A stretch of 64,000 bases of DNA from Cylicocyclus nassatus (taxonomy: Eukaryota > Nematoda > Chromadorea > Rhabditida > Strongylidae), in NCBI GenBank assembly GCA_958299035.1, contig CATQJL010000112.1, forward strand, positions 19,558,812-19,622,811, read 5' to 3'. Position 1 is the stretch's first letter; each line of letters begins with the position of its first letter. Positions 1-10,785 of the stretch are shown here, one piece after another. The notes under the pieces are model-generated. The model made no database searches, was not told the origin of the DNA, and saw only the letters and a program-made list of their open reading frames with translations. Made by a program: the position numbers and the translations under genes.

Positions 1-386
1 GTAGGGCAACTCGATCGGGCAGGGAAACAGATTTTTGTGGGTTTGGGGCAGTTCTTTCGATTTTTAAACGGTCTTCGAGCGGCTTGGGGCATGAACTGTC
101 TTTCAGATAGATGATATTGGTCTGTAAGCGGCACATAGGGCAACTCGATCGGGCAGGGAAACAGATTTTTGTAGGTTTGAGGCAGTTCTTTCGATTTTTA
201 AACGGTCTTCGAGCGGCTTGGGGCATGAACTGTCTTTCAGATAGATGATATTGGTCTGTAAGCGGCACGTAGGGCAACTCGATCGGGCAGGGAAACAGAT
301 TTTTGTGGGTTTGAGGCAGTTCTTTCGATTTTTAAACGGTCTTCGAGCGGCTTGGGGCATGAACTGTCTTTCAGATAGATGATATT
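1..386 (+). repeat. Simple run of type A units left of the first S cassette
   Basis: About three type A units, the first cut by the window edge. They carry the GTAGGTTTGAGGCAG or GTGGGTTTGAGGCAG form typical of units just upstream of an S cassette elsewhere, for example at 17,100 and 20,690. This suggests the window begins inside another copy of the same higher-order block. Confidence 0.85.
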
Positions 387-660
387 GTGACTAAGTCCCG
401 CTGGTGCTTTCAACTAGGTAACGGGGTGTAAGCGGGACGTGGGGCAATTACATCGGGCAGGGAAACAGATTTTTCTACGTTTGGGGCAGTTCTCAAAAAA
501 AGCCAAAAGTGGCATGTACGGCAATTTACGCTGATTACTTGATTTCGTTGTTTTCTTTCTGTAGAGTCGTAAGGTCGGTTTTTCTCACATATACGGTATT
601 CAAGCGACACATAGGGCATAATTTTTCTTTTTGAATAGTTACTATCGTTCTGTAAGCGGC
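387..660 (+). repeat. S cassette (first of 31 copies)
   Basis: An A unit is interrupted after GATGATATTG by GTGACTAAGTCCCGCTGG and further sequence, lengthening it by 36 bp to 170 bp. It is followed by diverged units whose boxes lie 77, 95 and 52 bp apart, then by C units. The start string GTGACTAAGTCCCG also occurs at 3395, 5487, 10786, 13392, 15484, 17170, 18530, 20765, 21863, 24816, 25919, 28225, 29328, 31291, 32117, 34080, 35842, 37126, 38415, 39781, 40554, 42250, 43023, 44719, 45492, 46666, 48495, 50725, 51551 and 53246. The cassette is the best marker for reading the higher-order organisation. Confidence 0.93.
395..438 (+). other. Predicted hairpin at the S cassette start
   Basis: GTCCCGCT at 395-402 is the exact reverse complement of AGCGGGAC at 431-438, leaving a 28-base loop. 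The right arm is the junction box carrying a C to G change (AGCGGCAC elsewhere becomes AGCGGGAC here); this change is what makes pairing perfect. The hairpin recurs in the S cassettes that I read. Any function in DNA or RNA is inference. Confidence 0.7.
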
Positions 661-766
661 ACGTAGGGCAACTCGATTGTCTTTCAGATAGATAGTATTG
701 GTTTGTAAGCGGCACGTAGGGCAACTCGATTGTCTTTCAGATAGATAGTATTGGTTTGTAAGCGGC
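661..766 (+). repeat. Representative pair of type C units (2 x 53 bp)
   Basis: Two consecutive 53-bp units at 661-713 and 714-766. Each goes from the box through CTCGAT straight into TGTCTTTCAGATAGATAGT and ATTGGTTTG, omitting 81 bp of the type A body. The tail differs from ordinary A units (AGATAGTATTGGTTTG against AGATGATATTGGTCTG), so C comes from a different full-length lineage. C units follow nearly every S cassette as one or two copies. A diverged full-length unit with the same tail survives at the array edge near 58,085-58,130. Confidence 0.9.
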
Positions 767-900
767 ATGTAGGGCAACTCGATCGGGCAGGGAAACAGAT
801 TTTTGTGGGTTTGGGGCAGTTCTTTCGATTTTTGAACGGTCTTCGAGCGGCTTGGGGCATGAACTGTCTTTCAGATAGATGATATTGGTCTGTAAGCGGC

Positions 901-1034
901 ACGTAGGGCAACTCGATCGGGCAGGGAAACAGATTTTTGTGGGTTTGGGGCAGTTCTTTCGATTTTTAAACGGTCTTCGAGCGGCTTGGGGCATGAACTG
1001 TCTTTCAGATAGATGATATTGGTCTGTAAGCGGC
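901..1034 (+). repeat. Representative type A unit (134 bp)
   Basis: One full unit, counted from ACGTAGGGCA to the next occurrence of the same string at 1035. In order it holds the junction box, CTCGATCGGGCAGGGAAACA, a T run, GTGGGTTTGGGGCAG, TTCTTTCGATTTTTAAACGG, TCTTCGAGCGGCTTGGGGCA, TGAACTGTCTTTCAGATAG and ATGATATTGGTCTG. It has eight CpG sites including the unit junction. Frequent variants are CATG for CACG in the box, TTTGAT for TTCGAT, GAGTGG for GAGCGG, TGAACGG for TAAACGG, and ATCGGGGAGG for ATCGGGCAGG. Since 134 leaves remainder 2 on division by 3, the reading frame rotates at each unit, which argues against a coding role. Confidence 0.95.
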
Positions 1035-1435
1035 ACGTAGGGCAACTCGATCGGGCAGGGAAACAGATTTTTGTGGGTTTGGGGCAGTTCTTTCGATTTT
1101 TGAACGGTCTTCGAGCGGCTTGGGGCATGAACTGTCTTTCAGATAGATGATATTGGTCTGTAAGCGGCATGTAGGGCAACTCGATCGGGGAGGGAAACAG
1201 ATTTTTGTGGGTTTGGGGCAGTTCTTTCGATTTTTGAACGGTCTTCGAGTGGCTTGGGGCATGAACTGTCTTTCAGATAGATGATATTGGTCTGTAAGAG
1301 GCACGTAGGGCAGTCGATCGGGCAGGGAAACAGATTTTTGTGGGTTTGGGGCAGTTCTTTTGATTTTTAAACGGTCTTCGAGTGGCTTGGGGCATGAACT
1401 GTCTTTCAGATAGATGATATTGGTCTGTAAGCGGC

Positions 1436-1493
1436 ACGTAGGGCAACTCGATCGCACAGGGAAACAGATAGATGATATTGGTCTGTAAGCGGC
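1436..1493 (+). repeat. Representative type B unit (58 bp deletion derivative)
   Basis: Same junction box as type A, but the sequence jumps from GGGAAACAGAT directly to AGATGATATTGG. Type A has CAGAT at both places, 76 bp apart, so B is A minus one CAGAT-to-CAGAT interval. B units usually read ATCGCACAGG where A reads ATCGGGCAGG, and are often followed by the CATG form of the box. They recur throughout the array, for example near 2164, 2764, 4319, 24,000, 37,450 and 55,680, always in the same context. One event therefore appears to have been copied, not repeated. Confidence 0.93.
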
Positions 1494-4400
1494 ATGTAGG
1501 GCAACTCGATCGGGCAGGGAAACAGATTTTTGTGGGTTTGGGGCAGTTCTTTCGATTTTTGAACGGTCTTCGAGCGGCTTGGGGCATGAACTGTCTTTCA
1601 GATAGATGATATTGGTCTGTAAGCGGCACGTAGGGCAACTCGATCGGGCAGGGAAACAGATTTTTGTGGGTTTGGGGCAGTTCTTTCGATTTTTAAACGG
1701 TCTTCGAGCGGCTTGGGGCATGAACTGTCTTTCAGATAGATGATATTGGTCTGTAAGCGGCACGTAGGGCAACTCGATCGGGCAGGGAAACAGATTTTTG
1801 TGGGTTTGGGGCAGTTCTTTCGATTTTTGAACGGTCTTCGAGCGGCTTGGGGCATGAACTGTCTTTCAGATAGATGATATTGGTCTGTAAGCGGCATGTA
1901 GGGCAACTCGATCGGGGAGGGAAACAGATTTTTGTGGGTTTGGGGCAGTTCTTTCGATTTTTGAACGGTCTTCGAGTGGCTTGGGGCATGAACTGTCTTT
2001 CAGATAGATGATATTGGTCTGTAAGAGGCACGTAGGGCAGTCGATCGGGCAGGGAAACAGATTTTTGTGGGTTTGGGGCAGTTCTTTTGATTTTTAAACG
2101 GTCTTCGAGTGGCTTGGGGCATGAACTGTCTTTCAGATAGATGATATTGGTCTGTAAGCGGCACGTAGGGCAACTCGATCGCACAGGGAAACAGATAGAT
2201 GATATTGGTCTGTAAGCGGCATGTAGGGCAACTCGATCGGGCAGGGAAACAGATTTTTGTGGGTTTGGGGCAGTTCTTTCGATTTTTGAACGGTCTTCGA
2301 GCGGCTTGGGGCATGAACTGTCTTTCAGATAGATGATATTGGTCTGTAAGCGGCACGTAGGGCAACTCGATCGGGCAGGGAAACAGATTTTTGTGGGTTT
2401 GGGGCAGTTCTTTCGATTTTTAAACGGTCTTCGAGCGGCTTGGGGCATGAACTGTCTTTCAGATAGATGATATTGGTCTGTAAGCGGCACGTAGGGCAAC
2501 TCGATCGGGCAGGGAAACAGATTTTTGTGGGTTTGGGGCAGTTCTTTCGATTTTTGAACGGTCTTCGAGCGGCTTGGGGCATGAACTGTCTTTCAGATAG
2601 ATGATATTGGTCTGTAAGCGGCACGTAGGGCAACTCGATCGGGCAGGGAAACAGATTTTTGTGGGTTTGGGGCAGTTCTTTTAATTTTTAAGCGGTCTTC
2701 GAGCGGCTTGGGGCATGAACTGTCTTTCAGGTAGATGATATTGGTCTGTAAGCGGCACGTAGGGCAACTCGATCGCACAGGGAAACAGATAGATGATATT
2801 GGTCTGTAAGCGGCATGTAGGGCAACTCGATCGGGGAGGGAAACAGATTTTTGTGGGTTTGGGGCAGTTCTTTCGATTTTTGAACGGTCTTCGAGTGGCT
2901 TGGGGCATGAACTGTCTTTCAGATAGATGATATTGGTCTGTAAGCGGCACGTAGGGCAACTCGATCGGGCAGGGAAACAGATTTTTGTGGGTTTGGGGCA
3001 GTTCTTTCGATTTTTGAACGGTCTTCGAGCGGCTTGGGGCATGAACTGTCTTTCAGATAGATGATATTGGTCTGTAAGCGGCACGTAGGGCAACTCGATC
3101 GGGCAGGGAAACAGATTTTTGTGGGTTTGGGGCAGTTCTTTTAATTTTTAAGCGGTCTTCGAGCGGCTTGGGGCATGAACTGTCTTTCAGGTAGATGATA
3201 TTGGTCTGTAAGCGGCACGTAGGGCAACTCGATCGCACAGGGAAACAGATAGATGATATTGGTCTGTAAGCGGCATGTAGGGCAACTCGATCGGGCAGGG
3301 AAACAGATTTTTGTGGGTTTGGGGCAGTTCTTTCGATTTTTGAACGGTCTTCGAGCGGCTTGGGGCATGAACTGTCTTTCAGATAGATGATATTGTGACT
3401 AAGTCCCGCTGGTGCTTTCAACTAGGTAACGGGGTGTAAGCGGGACGTGGGGCAATTACATCGGGCAGGGAAACAGATTTTTCTACGTTTGGGGCAGTTC
3501 TCAAAAAAAGCCAAAAGTGGCATGTACGGCAATTTACGCTGATTACTTGATTTCGTTGTTTTCTTTCTGTAGAGTCGTAAGGTCGGTTTTTCTCACATAT
3601 ACGGTATTCAAGCGACACATAGGGCATAATTTTTCTTTTTGAATAGTTACTATCGTTCTGTAAGCGGCACGTAGGGCAACTCGATTGTCTTTCAGATAGA
3701 TAGTATTGGTTTGTAAGCGGCACGTAGGGCAACTCGATCGGGCAGGGAAACAGATTTTTGCGGGTTTGGGGCAATTCTTTTGATTTTTAAACGGTCTTCG
3801 AGCGGCTTGGGGCATGAACTGTCTTTCAGATAGATGATATTGGTCTGTAAGCGGCACGTAGGGCAACTCGATCGGGCAGGGAAACAGATTTTTGTGGGTT
3901 TGGGGCAGTTCTTTCGATTTTTAAACGGTCTTCGAGCGGCTTGGGGCATGAACTGTCTTTCAGATAGATGATATTGGTCTGTAGGCGGCACGTAGGGCAA
4001 CTCGATCGCACAGGGAAACAGATAGATGATATTGGTCTGTAAGCGGCATGTAGGGCAACTCGATCGGGCAGGGAAACAGATTTTTGTGGGTTTGGGGCAG
4101 TTCTTTCGATTTTTGAACGGTCTTCGAGCGGCTTGGGGCATGAACTGTCTTTCAGATAGATGATATTGGTCTGTAAGCGGCACGTAGGGCAACTCGATCG
4201 GGCAGGGAAACAGATTTTTGTGGGTCTGGGGCAGTTCTTTTGATTTTTAAGCGGTCTTCGAGCGGCTTGGGGCATGAACTGTCTTTCAGGTAGATGATAT
4301 TGGTCTGTAAGCGGCACGTAGGGCAACTCGATCGCACAGGGAAACAGATAGATGATATTGATCTGTAAGCGGCATGTAGGGCAACTCGATCGGGGAGGGA

Positions 4401-5486
4401 AACAGATTTTTGTGGGTTTGGGGCAGTTCTTTCGATTTTTGAACGGTCTTCGAGCGGCTTGGGGCATGAACTGTCTTTCAGATAGATGATATTGGTCTGT
4501 AAGCGGCAAGTAGGGCAGTCGATCGGGCAGGGAAACAGATTTTTGTGGGTTTGGGGCAGTTCTTTTGATTTTTAAACGGTCTTCGAGTGGCTTGGGGCAT
4601 GAACTGTCTTTCAGATAGATGATATTGGTCTGTAAGAGGCACGTAGGGCAGTCGATCGGGCAGGGAAACAGATTTTTGTGGGTTTGGGGCAGTTCTTTTG
4701 ATTTTTAAACGGTCTTCGAGTGGCTTGGGGCATGAACTGTCTTTCAGATAGATGATATTGGTCTGTAAGCGGCACGTAGGGCAACTCGATCGCACAGGGA
4801 AACAGATAGATGATATTGGTCTGTAAGCGGCATGTAGGGCAACTCGATCGGGCAGGGAAACAGATTTTTGTGGGTTTGGGGCAGTTCTTTCGATTTTTGA
4901 ACGGTCTTCGAGCGGCTTGGGGCATGAACTGTCTTTCAGATAGATGATATTGGTCTGTAAGCGGCACGTAGGGCAGTCGATCGGGCAGGGAAACAGATTT
5001 TTGTGGGTTTGGGGCAGTTCTTTTGATTTTTAAACGGTCCTCGAGTGGCTTGGGGCATGAACTGTCTTTCAGATAGATGATATTGGTCTGTAAGCGGCAC
5101 GTAGGGCAACTCGATCGGGCAGGGAAACAGATTTTTGTGGGTTTGGGGCAGTTCTTTCGATTTTTAAACGGTCTTCGAGCGGCTTGGGGCATGAACTGTC
5201 TTTCAGATAGATGATATTGGTCTGTAAGCGGCACGTAGGGCAACTCGATCGGGCAGGAAAACAAATTTTTGTGGGTTTGGGGCAGTTCTTTCGATTTTTA
5301 AACGGTCTTCGAGCGGCTTGGGGCATGAACTGTCTTTCAGATAGATGATATTGGTCTGTAAGCGGCACGTAGGGCAACTCGATCGGGCAGGGAAACAGAT
5401 TTTTGTGGGTTTGAGGCAGTTCTTTCGATTTTTAAACGGTCTTCGAGCGGCTTGGGGCATGAACTGTCTTTCAGATAGATGATATT

Positions 5487-8400
5487 GTGACTAAGTCCCG
5501 CTGGTGCTTTCAACTAGGTAACGGGGTGTAAGCGGGACGTGGGGCAATTACATCGGGCAGGGAAACAGATTTTTCTACGTTTGGGGCAGTTCTCAAAAAA
5601 AGCCAAAAGTGGCATGTACGGCAATTTACGCTGATTACTTGATTTCGTTGTTTTCTTTCTGTAGAGTCGTAAGGTCGGTTTTTCTCACATATACGGTATT
5701 CAAGCGACACATAGGGCATAATTTTTCTTTTTGAATAGTTACTATCGTTCTGTAAGCGGCACGTAGGGCAACTCGATTGTCTTTCAGATAGATAGTATTG
5801 GTTTGTAAGCGGCACGTAGGGCAACTCGATTGTCTTTCAGATAGATAGTATTGGTTTGTAAGCGGCATGTAGGGCAACTCGATCGGGCAGGGAAACAGAT
5901 TTTTGTGGGTTTGGGGCAGTTCTTTCGATTTTTGAACGGTCTTCGAGCGGCTTGGGGCATGAACTGTCTTTCAGATAGATGATATTGGTCTGTAAGCGGC
6001 ACGTAGGGCAACTCGATCGGGCAGGGAAACAGATTTTTGTGGGTTTGGGGCAGTTCTTTCGATTTTTAAACGGTCTTCGAGCGGCTTGGGGCATGAACTG
6101 TCTTTCAGATAGATGATATTGGTCTGTAAGCGGCACGTAGGGCAACTCGATCGGGCAGGGAAACAGATTTTTGTGGGTTTGGGGCAGTTCTTTCGATTTT
6201 TGAACGGTCTTCGAGCGGCTTGGGGCATGAACTGTCTTTCAGATAGATGATATTGGTCTGTAAGCGGCATGTAGGGCAACTCGATCGGGGAGGGAAACAG
6301 ATTTTTGTGGGTTTGGGGCAGTTCTTTCGATTTTTGAACGGTCTTCGAGTGGCTTGGGGCATGAACTGTCTTTCAGATAGATGATATTGGTCTGTAAGAG
6401 GCACGTAGGGCAGTCGATCGGGCAGGGAAACAGATTTTTGTGGGTTTGGGGCAGTTCTTTTGATTTTTAAACGGTCTTCGAGTGGCTTGGGGCATGAACT
6501 GTCTTTCAGATAGATGATATTGGTCTGTAAGCGGCACGTAGGGCAACTCGATCGCACAGGGAAACAGATAGATGATATTGGTCTGTAAGCGGCATGTAGG
6601 GCAACTCGATCGGGCAGGGAAACAGATTTTTGTGGGTTTGGGGCAGTTCTTTCGATTTTTGAACGGTCTTCGAGCGGCTTGGGGCATGAACTGTCTTTCA
6701 GATAGATGATATTGGTCTGTAAGCGGCACGTAGGGCAACTCGATCGGGCAGGGAAACAGATTTTTGTGGGTTTGGGGCAGTTCTTTCGATTTTTAAACGG
6801 TCTTCGAGCGGCTTGGGGCATGAACTGTCTTTCAGATAGATGATATTGGTCTGTAAGCGGCACGTAGGGCAACTCGATCGGGCAGGGAAACAGATTTTTG
6901 TGGGTTTGGGGCAGTTCTTTCGATTTTTGAACGGTCTTCGAGCGGCTTGGGGCATGAACTGTCTTTCAGATAGATGATATTGGTCTGTAAGCGGCACGTA
7001 GGGCAACTCGATCGGGCAGGGAAACAGATTTTTGTGGGTTTGGGGCAGTTCTTTTAATTTTTAAGCGGTCTTCGAGCGGCTTGGGGCATGAACTGTCTTT
7101 CAGGTAGATGATATTGGTCTGTAAGCGGCACGTAGGGCAACTCGATCGCACAGGGAAACAGATAGATGATATTGGTCTGTAAGCGGCATGTAGGGCAACT
7201 CGATCGGGGAGGGAAACAGATTTTTGTGGGTTTGGGGCAGTTCTTTCGATTTTTGAACGGTCTTCGAGTGGCTTGGGGCATGAACTGTCTTTCAGATAGA
7301 TGATATTGGTCTGTAAGAGGCACGTAGGGCAGTCGATCGGGCAGGGAAACAGATTTTTGTGGGTTTGGGGCAGTTCTTTTGATTTTTAAACGGTCTTCGA
7401 GTGGCTTGGGGCATGAACTGTCTTTCAGATAGATGATATTGGTCTGTAAGCGGCACGTAGGGCAACTCGATCGCACAGGGAAACAGATAGATGATATTGG
7501 TCTGTAAGCGGCATGTAGGGCAACTCGATCGGGCAGGGAAACAGATTTTTGTGGGTTTGGGGCAGTTCTTTCGATTTTTAAACGGTCTTCGAGCGGCTTG
7601 GGGCATGAACTGTCTTTCAGATAGATGATATTGGTCTGTAAGCGGCACGTAGGGCAACTCGATCGGGCAGGGAAACAGATTTTTGTGGGTTTGGGGCAGT
7701 TCTTTCGATTTTTGAACGGTCTTCGAGCGGCTTGGGGCATGAACTGTCTTTCAGATAGATGATATTGGTCTGTAAGCGGCATGTAGGGCAACTCGATCGG
7801 GGAGGGAAACAGATTTTTGTGGGTTTGGGGCAGTTCTTTCGATTTTTGAACGGTCTTCGAGTGGCTTGGGGCATGAACTGTCTTTCAGATAGATGATATT
7901 GGTCTGTAAGAGGCACGTAGGGCAGTCGATCGGGCAGGGAAACAGATTTTTGTGGGTTTGGGGCAGTTCTTTTGATTTTTAAACGGTCTTCGAGTGGCTT
8001 GGGGCATGAACTGTCTTTCAGATAGATGATATTGGTCTGTAAGCGGCACGTAGGGCAACTCGATCGCACAGGGAAACAGATAGATGATATTGGTCTGTAA
8101 GCGGCATGTAGGGCAACTCGATCGGGCAGGGAAACAGATTTTTGTGGGTTTGGGGCAGTTCTTTCGATTTTTGAACGGTCTTCGAGCGGCTTGGGGCATG
8201 AACTGTCTTTCAGATAGATGATATTGGTCTGTAAGCGGCACGTAGGGCAACTCGATCGGGCAGGGAAACAGATTTTTGTGGGTTTGGGGCAGTTCTTTCG
8301 ATTTTTAAACGGTCTTCGAGCGGCTTGGGGCATGAACTGTCTTTCAGATAGATGATATTGGTCTGTAAGCGGCACGTAGGGCAACTCGATCGGGCAGGGA

Positions 8401-10785
8401 AACAGATTTTTGTGGGTTTGGGGCAGTTCTTTCGATTTTTGAACGGTCTTCGAGCGGCTTGGGGCATGAACTGTCTTTCAGATAGATGATATTGGTCTGT
8501 AAGCGGCACGTAGGGCAACTCGATCGGGCAGGGAAACAGATTTTTGTGGGTTTGGGGCAGTTCTTTTGATTTTTAAACGGTCTTCGAGTGGCTTGGGGCA
8601 TGAACTGTCTTTCAGATAGATGATATTGGTCTGTAAGCGGCACGTAGGGCAACTCGATCGCACAGGGAAACAGATAGATGATATTGGTCTGTAAGCGGCA
8701 TGTAGGGCAACTCGATCGGGCAGGGAAACAGATTTTTGTGGGTTTGGGGCAGTTCTTTCGATTTTTGAACGGTCTTCGAGCGGCTTGGGGCATGAACTGT
8801 CTTTCAGATAGATGATATTGGTCTGTAAGCGGCACGTAGGGCAACTCGATCGGGCAGGGAAACAGATTTTTGTGGGTTTGGGGCAGTTCTTTCGATTTTT
8901 GAACGGTCTTCGAGCGGCTTGGGGCATGAACTGTCTTTCAGATAGATGATATTGGTCTGTAAGCGGCACGTAGGGCAACTCGATTGTCTTTCAGATAGAT
9001 AGTATTGGTTTGTAAGCGGCACGTAGGGCAACTCGATCGGGCAGGGAAACAGATTTTTGCGGGTTTGGGGCAATTCTTTTGATTTTTAAACGGTCTTCGA
9101 GCGGCTTGGGGCATGAACTGTCTTTCAGATAGATGATATTGGTCTGTAAGCGGCACGTAGGGCAACTCGATCGGGCAGGGAAACAGATTTTTGTGGGTTT
9201 GGGGCAGTTCTTTCGATTTTTAAACGGTCTTCGAGCGGCTTGGGGCATGAACTGTCTTTCAGATAGATGATATTGGTCTGTAGGCGGCACGTAGGGCAAC
9301 TCGATCGCACAGGGAAACAGATAGATGATATTGGTCTGTAAGCGGCATGTAGGGCAACTCGATCGGGCAGGGAAACAGATTTTTGTGGGTTTGGGGCAGT
9401 TCTTTCGATTTTTGAACGGTCTTCGAGCGGCTTGGGGCATGAACTGTCTTTCAGATAGATGATATTGGTCTGTAAGCGGCACGTAGGGCAACTCGATCGG
9501 GCAGGGAAACAGATTTTTGTGGGTCTGGGGCAGTTCTTTTGATTTTTAAGCGGTCTTCGAGCGGCTTGGGGCATGAACTGTCTTTCAGGTAGATGATATT
9601 GGTCTGTAAGCGGCACGTAGGGCAACTCGATCGCACAGGGAAACAGATAGATGATATTGGTCTGTAAGCGGCATGTAGGGCAACTCGATCGGGCAGGGAA
9701 ACAGATTTTTGTGGGTTTGGGGCAGTTCTTTCGATTTTTGAACGGTCTTCGAGCGGCTTGGGGCATGAACTGTCTTTCAGATAGATGATATTGGTCTGTA
9801 AGCGGCAAGTAGGGCAGTCGATCGGGCAGGGAAACAGATTTTTGTGGGTTTGGGGCAGTTCTTTTGATTTTTAAACGGTCTTCGAGTGGCTTGGGGCATG
9901 AACTGTCTTTCAGATAGATGATATTGGTCTGTAAGAGGCACGTAGGGCAGTCGATCGGGCAGGGAAACAGATTTTTGTGGGTTTGGGGCAGTTCTTTTGA
10001 TTTTTAAACGGTCTTCGAGTGGCTTGGGGCATGAACTGTCTTTCAGATAGATGATATTGGTCTGTAAGCGGCACGTAGGGCAACTCGATCGCACAGGGAA
10101 ACAGATAGATGATATTGGTCTGTAAGCGGCATGTAGGGCAACTCGATCGGGCAGGGAAACAGATTTTTGTGGGTTTGGGGCAGTTCTTTCGATTTTTGAA
10201 CGGTCTTCGAGCGGCTTGGGGCATGAACTGTCTTTCAGATAGATGATATTGGTCTGTAAGCGGCACGTAGGGCAGTCGATCGGGCAGGGAAACAGATTTT
10301 TGTGGGTTTGGGGCAGTTCTTTTGATTTTTAAACGGTCCTCGAGTGGCTTGGGGCATGAACTGTCTTTCAGATAGATGATATTGGTCTGTAAGCGGCACG
10401 TAGGGCAACTCGATCGGGCAGGGAAACAGATTTTTGTGGGTTTGGGGCAGTTCTTTCGATTTTTAAACGGTCTTCGAGCGGCTTGGGGCATGAACTGTCT
10501 TTCAGATAGATGATATTGGTCTGTAAGCGGCACGTAGGGCAACTCGATCGGGCAGGAAAACAAATTTTTGTGGGTTTGGGGCAGTTCTTTCGATTTTTAA
10601 ACGGTCTTCGAGCGGCTTGGGGCATGAACTGTCTTTCAGATAGATGATATTGGTCTGTAAGCGGCACGTAGGGCAACTCGATCGGGCAGGGAAACAGATT
10701 TTTGTGGGTTTGAGGCAGTTCTTTCGATTTTTAAACGGTCTTCGAGCGGCTTGGGGCATGAACTGTCTTTCAGATAGATGATATT
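5487..10785 (+). repeat. ~5-kb superrepeat, copy 2 (5299 bp), internal S cassette lost
   Basis: Same order of units as its neighbours, but the S cassette expected near 8,690 is missing. A lone C unit (TGTCTTTCAGATAGATAGT) remains at about 8,985, directly after ordinary A units, in the place where the cassette would end. The block has its own 593-bp internal duplication, with 7292 onward repeated from 7885. The right half matches copy 3 at offset 4698. Confidence 0.9.

Larger units (their letters stand above)
387..5486 (+). repeat. ~5-kb superrepeat, copy 1 (5100 bp)
   Basis: The block runs from one S cassette start to the corresponding one at 5487. It holds a second S cassette at 3395 and mixed A, B and C units. 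A 727-bp internal duplication occupies about 871-1597 and 1598-2324. The block shares long near-identical stretches with 5487-10,785 at offset 5100 on its left side and offset 5299 on its right side. Its interval from the second S cassette to the block end is 2092 bp, the same as in copy 3. Confidence 0.9.

Noticed and set aside
411..420. CTAGTT (reverse strand) in the S hairpin loop compared with CTAGTT at the ends of the fold-back element
   Set aside because: A six-base match is too short to link the S insertion to a Helitron-like element.
960..1000. CENP-B box-like sequence (TTCGAGCGGCTTGGGG) in each unit
   Set aside because: It matches seven of nine core positions of the known box, but a match this good is expected by chance in a unit of this length on two strands.
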